Shown here piece by piece: positions 1-7,850 of a stretch of 32,718 bases of DNA. The position numbers and the translations under genes were made by a program. The stretch lies in the NCBI RefSeq assembly GCF_003851725.1, contig NZ_BHYL01000084.1:1-32718 (forward strand), read 5' to 3'. The DNA comes from Cellulomonas algicola (GTDB taxonomy: Bacteria > Actinomycetota > Actinomycetes > Actinomycetales > Cellulomonadaceae). Position 1 is the stretch's first letter. Every line of letters begins with the position of its first letter. The notes under the pieces were generated by a model. That model did not search any database and was not told the DNA's origin. It saw only the letters and a list, made by a program, of their open reading frames with translations.

Positions 1-53
1 TTCGGGCCGGGATCCGCCGCGTGAGGGCGGTGGCCCCGCGATCGGCGTGCGCG

Positions 54-129
54 TCGCGCGAAGGCGCGCCGCGCAAGCACCGCGTGTCGAGCGAAGGCAC
101 CTCGCGAACGCACCGCGCGTCGCGCGACG
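54..129. repeat. 33-bp imperfect tandem repeat upstream of dtd
   Basis: Two imperfect 33-bp units (54-86 and 87-119) and the first 10 bases of a third (120-129) lie directly before dtd. Both full units begin TCG.GCGAAGGC and share GCACCGCG near their end; about three quarters of positions agree. Because the period is a multiple of three, it keeps a reading frame open that could be mistaken for an N-terminal extension of dtd. No function is evident. Confidence 0.55.
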
Positions 130-148
130 TGCCGTCCCGGGGGCAGGA

Positions 149-589
149 GTGAGGGCCGTCGTGCAGCGCGTGACGCGCGCGTCCGTGACGGTCGACGGCG
201 AGGTCGTCGGGTCGATCGACCGCCCGGGGCTGGTCGCGCTGGTCGGCGTGACGCCCGGCGACGGCACCGCGCAGGTCGAGCTGGTCGCCCGCAAGATCGC
301 CGAGCTGCGGATCCTGCGGGACGAGCGCAGCGCGGTCGAGGTCGGCGCCCCGGTGCTCGTCGTCAGCCAGTTCACGCTCTACGCGGACACCCGCAAGGGG
401 CGCCGCCCGACGTGGAACGCCGCCGCGCCGGGACCGGTCGCCGAGCCGCTCGTCGAGGCGGTCGTCGCGGCGCTGCGCGAGCGCGGGCTCGAGGTCGCGA
501 CCGGGGTGTTCGGTGCGGACATGGCGGTCGAGCTCGTCAACGACGGGCCGGTGACGATCCTGCTGGAGTCGTCACCGGCCGCCGTCTGA
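149..589 (+). CDS. dtd: D-aminoacyl-tRNA deacylase
   Basis: This enzyme hydrolyses D-amino acids, and wrongly attached glycine, from tRNA in the cytoplasm, so they do not enter protein. The 146-residue protein begins [13 protein letters not shown], the usual DTD start, contains the active-site motif SQFTLY and ends with the NDGPVT motif and LLES, so both halves of the active site are present and the length is normal for the family. I chose the GTG at 149 because GGGCAGGA lies just before it and family homology begins there. The frame stays open upstream to 47, but that part is only Arg/Ala-rich repeat sequence. It converges on the next gene with a 4-bp gap. The assignment is secure. Confidence 0.93.
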   Translation: MRAVVQRVTRASVTVDGEVVGSIDRPGLVALVGVTPGDGTAQVELVARKIAELRILRDERSAVEVGAPVLVVSQFTLYADTRKGRRPTWNAAAPGPVAEPLVEAVVAALRERGLEVATGVFGADMAVELVNDGPVTILLESSPAAV

Positions 590-593
590 CGGG

Positions 594-1103
594 TCAGGAC
601 TTCGCGAACGTGTGCGACCAGATCTCCGCACCGTCGGCGTTGACGTAGACGTACCGGACCTGCGGGTCCGTCGTGATGCCCTGGCCCTCCATCTCGGGGA
701 ACACGGCGGAGTCGCACACGTCCTGGAGCTGGTCGACCTGGCCGTCGAGCGCGCTCGCCGTCGCAGGGGCGTCGAGCTGCTGCGCGTAGGTGTACGTGTA
801 GACGACGGTGCTCGGCTGCTCGCCCGTGATCGTGATCGCGGAGTACGTGCCGTCGAACTGCGACATGAGCTGCGGGACCGTGGCCTGCAGGGCCGTGACG
901 TACGCGTCGAGCGCGGCGGCCTGGTCGTCGCCGGAGTCGGCCGAGTCCTCGGTGGCCTCGGTGTCCGTCGCGGGCGCCTCCTTGGTCGGGGCCGCGGCCG
1001 TCGTCTCCTCGGCCTCGGGGCTCGACGACGAGCACGCCGCGGTGAGGGTGAGCGCGGTCGCGATCAGCAGCGCGGCAGCGGCGCGCCGGGTGGTGGTCTG
1101 CAC
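594..1103 (-). CDS. DUF4854-like lipoprotein
   Basis: This is a predicted secreted lipoprotein of 169 residues. It has a basic start, a hydrophobic segment and a lipobox ending LTAAC (Cys about residue 24), followed by a low-complexity Ser/Glu/Thr/Ala/Asp linker to about residue 65 and a globular C-terminal domain. That domain (VVYTYTYAQQ, then VRYVYVNADGAEIWSHTF) resembles, from memory, DUF4854, which is common in Gram-positive lipoproteins and has no known role. The GTG start at 1103 has AGAGGA eight bases upstream. It is transcribed away from the peptidoglycan-binding protein gene, with 252 bp between the two starts. It should sit on the outer face of the membrane. The lipoprotein call is firm; the family name is tentative. 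Confidence 0.8.
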   Translation of the reverse strand: MQTTTRRAAAALLIATALTLTAACSSSSPEAEETTAAAPTKEAPATDTEATEDSADSGDDQAAALDAYVTALQATVPQLMSQFDGTYSAITITGEQPSTVVYTYTYAQQLDAPATASALDGQVDQLQDVCDSAVFPEMEGQGITTDPQVRYVYVNADGAEIWSHTFAKS

Positions 1104-1355
1104 GGGGTGGTCCTCTTTCGGTCTGCGTCGACGTGTGGTGCCGCCGGACGCCGGTGTCCCGAGGCGGGAGAAGTCTGGCAGGGGTCGCGTCGGTTGTCAG
1201 GGGCACCCGGAGGGCGAGACGTGACGGCTGGGCCGCGGTCGATCGGCCCGCCGCGCTGCGGGCAGCGTCCGTCACCACTCAGGAACGCCTCTGACCAGCC
1301 GATCAGTCAACACGGGTCTCCACTCGGGATGCCTGACACGGAAGGCACCATCCGC

Positions 1356-3071
1356 ATGTCTGCACGCACGTCCTCCCGCGCCCGCCGCGGGGCCTCCGCC
1401 GCCGCCGCGGCCATCCTGACCGCCGCTCTCACCGCCGTCGCCACGGTCCCCGCGTCCGCCGTCCCGCCGGCCGCGACGGTCACGGTCGCGCCCGCGGCGC
1501 TGTCGAACGACGACACCCCCAACTTCGCCGGCACGACCGATGGCCTCGGCGGCGTGGTCGACATCACGATCGACGGCGCGACCACGTCCACGCCCTCCGA
1601 CCCGCTGGGCGGCTGGGAGTTCGAGGGTCCGGCGCTCGCCGACGGCCCGCACACCTACAGCGTGGACTACGCCGGCGGGCAGATCGCCTCGGGCACGTTC
1701 ACGGTCGACACGGAGGCCGACATCTCGGTCACGCCCCCGGTGTTCGAGCGCCCCGGACGGCACACGACCGCCACGTCGCTCACGTTCGGCGTGACCAGCG
1801 AGCCCGGTGCCACGGTGACCTACAGCCTCGACGGCGACGAGCCCGTCGTCGTGACCGGGAGCACGGTCCAGCTGACCGGTCTGACCGAGGGCTACCACTT
1901 CATCGACTTCGCCGTCGTGGACGCGGCCGGCAACCACAACGGCACCGCATGGGACTGGACCGTCGACTCCTCGGTCGTGGCCCCGTCCGTCCCGGAGACC
2001 CTCTCCTTCGCCGCGACCGTCGACGAGCAGACCACGATCGACCTCGACGACCACGTGACCGCGGGCACCCACACCGTCACCGGGTTCGACGCGTGGACCA
2101 CGGACGGCGAGGCGCTCGGCTTCCAGTTCGACTGGGAGGACACGCACGTCGTCACGCTGTACCCGCGGACGGCCGGCACGTTCACCTTCACGTTCTCCGT
2201 CTGGACGGAGGAGGGCGAGCAGTCGAACGAGTCGACCGTGACGGTCGACGTCGCCGAGGCGCCGCTGGTGTCCGCGTCGTGGCTGGCGAAGCCCGACGCC
2301 TCCACCACGTCGACGACCGCCCGGTTCGCCGTCGCGACCGACCCCGGCGCGACCCTCGAGTACGTCGTCGACCTGCCCGAGGGCGCCCAGAGCGTCACCC
2401 CGGTCGAGGTCGACGGCACCGAGTTCACCCTGACGGGCCTCGCGGTGGGCCGGCACACGATCCGCGTCTACGCGGTGGCCGACGGCCACTACTCGCAGCC
2501 GTTGGACTACGTCTGGGAGGTCGTCGCCACGGGCTCCGCTCCCGCGCAGCCGACCGCGCCGGCCGCCCCCGCACCGTCCGCACCCGCCCCCGTCCTCTCG
2601 AAGGACGCGATCCCGGCGGCGCAGATCGCGCAGGGCGTCAAGCGCGGGGCCACCGGCCCGTCGGTCGTGATCATCCAGCGGATCGTCGGCACCCCGCAGG
2701 ACGGCGTCTTCGGGCCGGCCACGCGGGCGGCGGTCGTCGCGTTCCAGCGGACCCACGGCCTCGTGGCCGACGGCATCGTCGGTCCGCGGACCTGGGCCGT
2801 GCTCGTGCAGGTCGCCAACGGCGGGACGGGTGTCCGCCCGGTCGTCACCGTGTCGATCCCGCAGGTGCTGATCAACCGCGGCATCTCGAGCGGCGCGACC
2901 GGCCAGCCGGTCGTCCTCATCCAGCGCGCCGTCGGCGCCCAGGTGGACGGCCGTTTCGGCCCGCGCACCACGGTGGCCGTGAAGGCGTTCCAGAAGGCGC
3001 ACGGCCTGGTCGCCGACGGCATCGTCGGCCGCCTGACCTGGGCGAAGATCCTCGAGGTCGGCGCTCGCTGA
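1356..3071 (+). CDS. Secreted Ig-like/peptidoglycan-binding repeat protein
   Basis: This is a predicted exported wall-associated protein of 571 residues. A signal peptide with a twin-basic start, a long Ala-rich core and a likely cut after PASA (residue 35) leads into about 350 residues of beta-rich repeats resembling bacterial Ig-like domains (for example PGATVTYSLDGDEP, PGATLEYVVDLPEG). After a Pro/Ala linker come two PG_binding_1-type domains at about 423-490 and 506-568, each with the pattern DG.FGP.T..AV.AFQ..HGLVADGIVG. No catalytic domain is visible, so it probably anchors or scaffolds at the cell wall. I chose the ATG at 1356 because GGAAGG lies ten bases upstream; an ATG at 1329 is possible. 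A strong hairpin follows the stop. Confidence 0.85.
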   Translation: MSARTSSRARRGASAAAAAILTAALTAVATVPASAVPPAATVTVAPAALSNDDTPNFAGTTDGLGGVVDITIDGATTSTPSDPLGGWEFEGPALADGPHTYSVDYAGGQIASGTFTVDTEADISVTPPVFERPGRHTTATSLTFGVTSEPGATVTYSLDGDEPVVVTGSTVQLTGLTEGYHFIDFAVVDAAGNHNGTAWDWTVDSSVVAPSVPETLSFAATVDEQTTIDLDDHVTAGTHTVTGFDAWTTDGEALGFQFDWEDTHVVTLYPRTAGTFTFTFSVWTEEGEQSNESTVTVDVAEAPLVSASWLAKPDASTTSTTARFAVATDPGATLEYVVDLPEGAQSVTPVEVDGTEFTLTGLAVGRHTIRVYAVADGHYSQPLDYVWEVVATGSAPAQPTAPAAPAPSAPAPVLSKDAIPAAQIAQGVKRGATGPSVVIIQRIVGTPQDGVFGPATRAAVVAFQRTHGLVADGIVGPRTWAVLVQVANGGTGVRPVVTVSIPQVLINRGISSGATGQPVVLIQRAVGAQVDGRFGPRTTVAVKAFQKAHGLVADGIVGRLTWAKILEVGAR

Positions 3072-3089
3072 CCGGAGGCCGTACGACCG

Positions 3090-3126
3090 CCCGGGGCGGG
3101 TTGCCTGACCGGCAGCCCGCCCCGGG
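3090..3126 (+). terminator. Strong hairpin after the PG-binding gene
   Basis: CCCGGGGCGGG (3090-3100) pairs with CCCGCCCCGGG (3116-3126), 11 perfect base pairs, and TGCC/GGCA pairs inside, leaving a 5-nt loop. It begins 19 bases after the stop codon. No U tract follows, which is common for actinobacterial terminators. Confidence 0.75.
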
Positions 3127-3185
3127 TGCGTGCACCGGGCACCCGCTGACGGTGTCGCGAGTCGCCCCTGCCGGCACGCACGGAG

Positions 3186-3218
3186 AAGGCCCCTCGGAGT
3201 AAGCGTCCGAGGGGCCTT
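3186..3218 (+). repeat. Hairpin repeat, copy 1 (loop GTAAGCG)
   Basis: A perfect 13-bp stem, AAGGCCCCTCGGA with its complement at 3206-3218, encloses the 7-nt loop GTAAGCG (3199-3205). A second copy lies at 3733-3763 in the same orientation with the same loop. The base pair closing the loop is A-T here and T-A there. It could serve as a second terminator, but the retained loop and covarying stem suggest a structure kept for its own sake. Confidence 0.75.
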
Positions 3219-3732
3219 CCCGTGGCCGCAGGTCCGCGTCCGCCGGAGGACCGGCGAGGACACCGCTGCGACGGTGCGGTTCCTGCCCGTCACCCGGCCT
3301 TCCTCCGGTTCCGTCGCCCGGGGGGCGTCGGCGCCGTCGGTCCGCCGCGGGCGGGAGGACTGCGTCCGGCCTTCCGGTCCGTTGCGACCCCTGTGTCGTC
3401 GTCCACAGGTCGACGAGTTGCCTCGTCGAGCTGGTCGCCCGTTCTCCGGTCGGCCCGTGCCCGACAGCCCTCGTCGCGGGTGGTCCGCCCTCGAAAGGGC
3501 CTCTCACCTGCGATCTTGATGCCGTCGAGCTCGTTGGTGAAGTTCTAGTCCTGTGTTGTGGGGGCGTGCAAGAGGGTCGGGAGGCCGACTTTTGTCCACC
3601 GGTGCGCCCACAGGTTCGTCCACAGCTCGTGCAGGGCCGACACCGGTTGCCCACAGGGCTGTGGACGGAATGTGTGGACACGCCACCCGCAGTTCACCCG
3701 TCCGGGGCAGGACGCTCGTTAGGCTGGGAGGT
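3219..3732. other. Gene-free stretch between the two hairpins
   Basis: I see no convincing gene in this 514-bp stretch. Open frames on both strands are short, Arg/Pro-rich and lack ribosome binding sites. One minus-strand frame (about 3550 down to 3300) reads NFTNELDGIKIAGERP before becoming low-complexity; it has no credible start and could be the relic of a lost gene. Base composition is less GC-rich than the flanks near 3510-3600, which also hints at foreign or decayed DNA. The right part holds the DnaA-box-like cluster. Confidence 0.5.
3592..3681. promoter_or_regulatory. Cluster of DnaA-box-like 9-mers
   Basis: Six 9-mers resemble the actinobacterial DnaA box TTGTCCACA: 3592-3600 TTGTCCACC, 3604-3612 GCGCCCACA, 3616-3624 TCGTCCACA and 3647-3655 TTGCCCACA on the plus strand, with 3660-3668 (CCGTCCACA) and 3673-3681 (GTGTCCACA) on the minus strand. 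Most match at 7 or 8 of 9 positions. A further TCGTCCACA lies at 3399-3407. No dnaA or dnaN is near, so this is not the usual oriC. A DnaA titration or reactivation site, a remnant origin, or sites for another protein are possible. Confidence 0.45.
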
Positions 3733-3763
3733 AGGCCCCTCGGTGTAAGCGACCGAGGGGCCT
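3733..3763 (+). repeat. Hairpin repeat, copy 2 (loop GTAAGCG)
   Basis: A 12-bp perfect stem, AGGCCCCTCGGT with its complement at 3752-3763, encloses loop GTAAGCG (3745-3751). It is the same element as copy 1, 547 bp away in direct orientation. The flanks differ, but the stem and loop are kept, with a compensatory change at the closing pair. Confidence 0.75.
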
Positions 3764-3874
3764 TCGTCATGTTCGCGCCCCGGTTCGCCGAGCTCCTCCC
3801 GTCCGGCTCGCGTCCGGCGGCGTCGACCCCGTCGCATCGCGTCACGCGACGCCGCGAGGCTCTCGGCACATTCA

Positions 3875-3888
3875 CTACCGGCTGGTAG
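3875..3888. promoter_or_regulatory. Likely TetR operator of the glucosidase gene
   Basis: The inverted repeat CTACC-GGCT-GGTAG lies about 40 bp before the glucosidase start, in a locally AT-richer patch where its promoter should be. A TetR-family gene lies just beyond the glucosidase, making it the natural candidate to bind here. This is inferred from symmetry and context. Confidence 0.5.
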
Positions 3889-3927
3889 GTTTTTGGTCGT
3901 CCGTTGTCGCGAGGACGAGGAGCCGTC

Positions 3928-6192
3928 ATGGGGTACGCACCGTTCGACGTCGAGCACGTGCTGGCCGCGCTCACCCTCAAGGAGAAGGCCGCCCTCACGT
4001 CCGGCCGCGACTTCTGGCACGCGAAGGGCGTCGAGCGCCTGGGCGTCCCCGCCCTGATGCTCACCGACGGGCCCCACGGCCTGCGCAAGCAGCGCAGCGG
4101 CGCGGACCACCTCGGCCTCTTCGACTCCGTCCCCGCCACCTGCTTCCCGACCGCCGCCGCGCTCGGGTCCACGTGGGAAGTCGACCTCGTCCGACGCGTC
4201 GGCGAGGCGCTCGGTCGCGAGACCCGCGCCCACGACGTCGCCGTCCTCCTCGGCCCCGGCGTCAACATCAAGCGGACCCCGCTGTGCGGGCGCAACTTCG
4301 AGTACGTCTCGGAGGACCCGGTCGTCGCGGGGGAGATCGGCGTCGCGCTCGTCGACGGCATCCAGAGCCAGGGCGTCGGCACGTCGCTCAAGCACTACGC
4401 GGCCAACAACCAGGAGACGGACCGCATGCGCGTCTCCGCGGAGGTCGACGAGCGGACGCTGCGCGAGATCTACCTGCCCGCGTTCGAGCGCGTCGTCACG
4501 CGTGCGCAGCCGTGGACCGTCATGTGCGCGTACAACAAGCTCAACGGCACGTTCGTGTCCGAGCACCACTGGCTGCTCACGGAGGTCCTGCGCGACGAGT
4601 GGGCCTTCGAGGGCCTCGTCGTGAGCGACTGGGGTGCCGTGCACGACCGTGTCGCCGCGCTCGACGCCGGCCTCGACCTCCAGATGCCCGCCGCCGGCCC
4701 GCGCCCCGACGAGGCCGTCGTCGACGCCGTCCGCGCCGGGATGCTCGACGAGGCCGTCCTCGACACCGCCGTCCGCCGCGTCCTGCACCTGATCGCCCGC
4801 GCGCTCCCGGCCCTGGCGGACGCCGACAGCACGGTCGACGTCGACGCGCACCACGCCCTGGCCCGCGAGGCGGCCGCGGCCGGTGCCGTCCTGCTGAAGA
4901 ACGACCCCGTCGACGGCGCACCCGTCCTGCCGCTCGACGGCGGCGACGGGCTGCTCGTCGTCGGCGAGTTCGCCCGCACCCCGCGCTACCAGGGCGCCGG
5001 CTCCTCGCAGGTCGTCCCCACCCGCCTCGACGACGCGCTCACCGCGCTCCGGGCGGCCACGAGCACCGACCTGCCGTTCGAGCCCGGCTTCACGATCTCG
5101 GGCGGGCCGACAGGCGACGACGACGCGCACCGCGCGGCCGCGGTGGAGGCGGCCCGCACGGCGCGCACCGTCGTCGTCTTCCTCGGCCTGCCCGGGCCCG
5201 ACGAGTCCGAGGGCTACGACCGCCCCCGGCTGGGCCTCCCCGACAACCAGGTCGCGACGCTCGAGGCGGTCGCCGCGGTGAACCCGCGCGTCGTCGTCGT
5301 GCTCGCCAACGGGTCCGCCGTCTCGCTGCCGTGGCGCGACCGCGCCGCCGCCGTGCTCGAGGCGTGGCTCGGCGGGCAGGCGGGCGGGTCCGCCGTCGCC
5401 GACCTGCTGCTCGGGACCGTCGCACCGTCCGGCCGCCTCGCGGAGTCGATCCCGCTGCGGATCGAGGACACCCCCGCGTTCGGCAACTTCCCCGGCGAGG
5501 GCGGCATCGTCCGGTACGGCGAGGGCGTCCTGGTCGGGTACCGCTGGTACGACACGCGCGGCGTCGACGTGGCCTACCCGTTCGGCCACGGGCTGACGTA
5601 CACGACCTTCGGCTACTCGGACGTCCGGGCGCGGGCGCTCGGCGAAGGTGCCGACGTGCGCGTCGAGGTGTCCGCGACCGTCACCAACACCGGCGACCGG
5701 CCCGGCGCCGAGGTCGTGCAGGTCTACGTCCGCGACCCCGAGGCGTCCGTGCTGCGGCCGACGCGTGAGCTCAAGGCGTTCGCCAAGGTCGCGCTCGCGC
5801 CCGGCGAGTCGCAGACCGTGACGTTCACGCTCGACGCCCGCGACCTGTCGTACTGGCACCCCGGGCTCCGGCGCTGGGTCGTCGAGGGCGGCACGTTCGT
5901 CGTCGAGGTCGGCGCGTCGTCGCGCGACGTGCGCGGCAGCGCCTCCGTCGAGGTCGTCGGCCAGCCGCTGTGGGGCGAGCTCACCGCGTGGTCGACCCTC
6001 GCCGAGTGGATGGCGCACCCTGTGGGCGGGTCGCTCATCGGCGCCGTCCTGGCGTCCGACGACGCGCCGCCCATGGACGAGACCATGGCCGCGATGCTGG
6101 CGCAGACGCCCGCGCGCGTCTTCGCCGACTTCGGGCTGTCGCCGCTGACGCCCGAGCAGCTCGACGTGCTGGTGGAGAAGGCGAACGCCTGA
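3928..6192 (+). CDS. GH3-family beta-glucosidase
   Basis: This retaining glycoside hydrolase probably frees glucose or xylose from short oligosaccharides inside the cell; there is no signal peptide. The 754-residue protein has the GH3 N-terminal barrel (TDGPHGLRKQ, then KHYAANNQETDR), with VVSDWGAVHDR placing the catalytic nucleophile at Asp234. The second alpha/beta domain has ESEGYDRPRLGLP, where Glu428 (or Glu426) fits the acid/base position. A fibronectin-III-like domain follows (about 570-665), then about 70 residues of tail. ATG 3928 was chosen because GAGGACGAGGAG precedes it. The TetR gene converges from the far side. Substrate cannot be told from sequence. The family call is secure; the symbol bglX is avoided because that enzyme is periplasmic. 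Confidence 0.93.
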   Translation: MGYAPFDVEHVLAALTLKEKAALTSGRDFWHAKGVERLGVPALMLTDGPHGLRKQRSGADHLGLFDSVPATCFPTAAALGSTWEVDLVRRVGEALGRETRAHDVAVLLGPGVNIKRTPLCGRNFEYVSEDPVVAGEIGVALVDGIQSQGVGTSLKHYAANNQETDRMRVSAEVDERTLREIYLPAFERVVTRAQPWTVMCAYNKLNGTFVSEHHWLLTEVLRDEWAFEGLVVSDWGAVHDRVAALDAGLDLQMPAAGPRPDEAVVDAVRAGMLDEAVLDTAVRRVLHLIARALPALADADSTVDVDAHHALAREAAAAGAVLLKNDPVDGAPVLPLDGGDGLLVVGEFARTPRYQGAGSSQVVPTRLDDALTALRAATSTDLPFEPGFTISGGPTGDDDAHRAAAVEAARTARTVVVFLGLPGPDESEGYDRPRLGLPDNQVATLEAVAAVNPRVVVVLANGSAVSLPWRDRAAAVLEAWLGGQAGGSAVADLLLGTVAPSGRLAESIPLRIEDTPAFGNFPGEGGIVRYGEGVLVGYRWYDTRGVDVAYPFGHGLTYTTFGYSDVRARALGEGADVRVEVSATVTNTGDRPGAEVVQVYVRDPEASVLRPTRELKAFAKVALAPGESQTVTFTLDARDLSYWHPGLRRWVVEGGTFVVEVGASSRDVRGSASVEVVGQPLWGELTAWSTLAEWMAHPVGGSLIGAVLASDDAPPMDETMAAMLAQTPARVFADFGLSPLTPEQLDVLVEKANA

Positions 6193-6302
6193 CACGGCGG
6201 CGACAGGGGCCGCCGCTGGCGGCACCGCGGCCGTCAGCGACGACCGCCGTCCGGCGCCTCCGGACCGCGGCCCGTCGCGATCCACGGGCACTCGGCGGTC
6301 CG

Positions 6303-6935
6303 CTACCGCGCGGTGTCGTCCACCGGCACGAACAACGCCGCGTAGGCGGCGCGCAGGCCCGCGGCCATGTCGACGCGCGTGCCCTGGGCGTCGGCCTCCA
6401 GCAGCCACTGGACCTGGAGGCCGTCCATGACGGCGACGAGCAGGCGGGCCGCGGTCAGCGGGTCGACGCCGGGGCGCAGGCCGCCGGCGAGGCGGCGCTC
6501 CTCGAGCATCTCGGCGGTCGTCCCCACGACGCGCGCGTAGCGGTCCTGGAAGTACGCGTGCGCGGGGTGGCCCGGTGACGTGGCCTCGCCCGAGAGGGTC
6601 GTGAACAGCTCGACGATCGCGGGGCGGCGCGCGTTGCGCTCGACCAGCAGGACGAGCGCCTCGAAGTAGTCGACGCCCGCCTCGCGGTCCGCGCGGATCG
6701 CGGCCTCGTCGATCTCGTCGCGGCGCTGGAGCACCGCCTCGAGCAGCGCGGCCTTGCTCTTGAAGTGGTGCAGCAGGCCCGGGTGCGTGATGCCGACGCG
6801 GGACGCGACCTCACGCAGCGACGCCGACGTGTACCCGACCTCGCCGAACAGTCGCATCGCGGCGTCGAGGATCTCCTCGCGCGTCGCGCGCCCACGGGCG
6901 TAGCCGGTCGGGGTGCCGCTGACCTCGGTCGACAT
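6303..6935 (-). CDS. TetR-family transcriptional regulator
   Basis: This is a DNA-binding repressor-type protein of 210 residues. The N-terminal helix-turn-helix domain is clear at residues 15-62 (REEILDAAMRLFGEVGYTSASLREVASRVGI, ending LLHHFKSKAALL), with the usual TetR pattern. The ligand-binding C-terminal half is all-helical, with TAARLLVAVMDGLQVQWLLE near the end. It faces the GH3 glucosidase gene, 110 bp away, and a TetR-like inverted repeat (3875-3888) precedes that gene, so I infer that it represses the glucosidase until a sugar ligand binds. No similar palindrome lies before its own start, so autoregulation is not supported. Confidence 0.9.
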   Translation of the reverse strand: MSTEVSGTPTGYARGRATREEILDAAMRLFGEVGYTSASLREVASRVGITHPGLLHHFKSKAALLEAVLQRRDEIDEAAIRADREAGVDYFEALVLLVERNARRPAIVELFTTLSGEATSPGHPAHAYFQDRYARVVGTTAEMLEERRLAGGLRPGVDPLTAARLLVAVMDGLQVQWLLEADAQGTRVDMAAGLRAAYAALFVPVDDTAR

Positions 6936-7073
6936 GCGCCCAGGATGGCACGCGGCGGTCGGGTGCCGGCCCGTGTCCGCCAGGGTGAGGTCGGCCGCCC
7001 GGTCGCCTCGCGAGCGCGGGACGGGCGTGCGGCGTGCCGCAGCGGTCGGGGGAGCCGAGGTCCTGGGTCGGGC

Positions 7074-7631
7074 TCAGGAGTCGTCGGGGGACGGCGCGGG
7101 ACCGGTCGTGCCCGAGCTGCCCGACTCGGCCGGTGAGCCGCTCGGGCCGGGGCTCGGCTTGCTCGCGGGTGCGTTGCCCGCGACCTGGTCGAGCGTGTAG
7201 CCGATCCCGGCGCCCGCGCCCGCGACGAGCAGCAGCGTGATGCCCGCGAAGATCAGCGAGCGCGCGGGCGTCAGCTTCGCGAGGCCGGCGGCGACCTGCG
7301 GCACGAGCGCCTGGACGGCCGCCGTCGGCGCGTCACGGGTACCCGCGCCCGGGTCGGACTCGGTGGTCTCCGTCGTCGTGACCTTGACGTACTCCGCGGT
7401 GAACGTCCCGCAGCCGACCGCGATGAGCAGCAGCCCGCCCGCGCACAGTGCACCGATCGCGAGCGCGCCCAGCTGGCCGGTCGAGCGCACGTCGACCAGG
7501 TGCCACACCACGGCGCCGACGCCCGCCACCAGCACCACGCCGACGACCCAGCCGACCGCGTGCCGCACCTCCAGCGAGCGCAGCGAGAACGCGGGCTCGC
7601 TCGTCGTGGTCCTCGTCGTCCTCGTCGGCAC
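7074..7631 (-). CDS. Small membrane protein, unknown function
   Basis: I do not recognise this family. The 185-residue protein has three predicted membrane segments: AVGWVVGVVLVAGVGAVVW at about 27-45, LGALAIGALCAGGLLLIAVG at about 58-77 and LIFAGITLLLVAGAGAGIG at about 127-145. A Thr/Glu-rich stretch separates segments 2 and 3, and the C-terminal 35 residues are Pro/Ser/Gly-rich and probably disordered. The GTG start at 7631 has a purine-rich site (GAGG) upstream. The frame is open for 800 bp further upstream, but that part is the antisense of the macrodomain gene. The gene diverges from that gene with 219 bp between the starts. Confidence 0.7.
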   Translation of the reverse strand: MPTRTTRTTTSEPAFSLRSLEVRHAVGWVVGVVLVAGVGAVVWHLVDVRSTGQLGALAIGALCAGGLLLIAVGCGTFTAEYVKVTTTETTESDPGAGTRDAPTAAVQALVPQVAAGLAKLTPARSLIFAGITLLLVAGAGAGIGYTLDQVAGNAPASKPSPGPSGSPAESGSSGTTGPAPSPDDS

Positions 7632-7850
7632 CCCGCCACCTCGCTCCCGCGCGACCCTGCGCACCTCGTGTCCCGCGTCGCGGCGTCGTGCGAGCCGGCG
7701 CGACCGCCCGCCGTGCCGTCCCGACCGCCGCCCTGCCGTCCCGACCGGCCGCGACGTGCGACCTGGTCCGCACGCTAGACCCGGGCAAACCGGGCGCGCG
7801 AGCCCCCGCGCCGCTGGCCGGGCGCCCGAGCCCACCCCAGGATGGGTCGC

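Noticed and set aside
3592-3681. Chromosomal origin of replication
   Set aside because: Actinobacterial oriC lies between dnaA and dnaN; neither is present, there is no AT-rich unwinding element, and the boxes are fewer and weaker than in a typical oriC.
3694-6408. A 904-codon open frame antisense to the glucosidase
   Set aside because: Same cause: it spans two real genes and the intergenic hairpin, is Arg/Gly/Asp-rich and matches no family.
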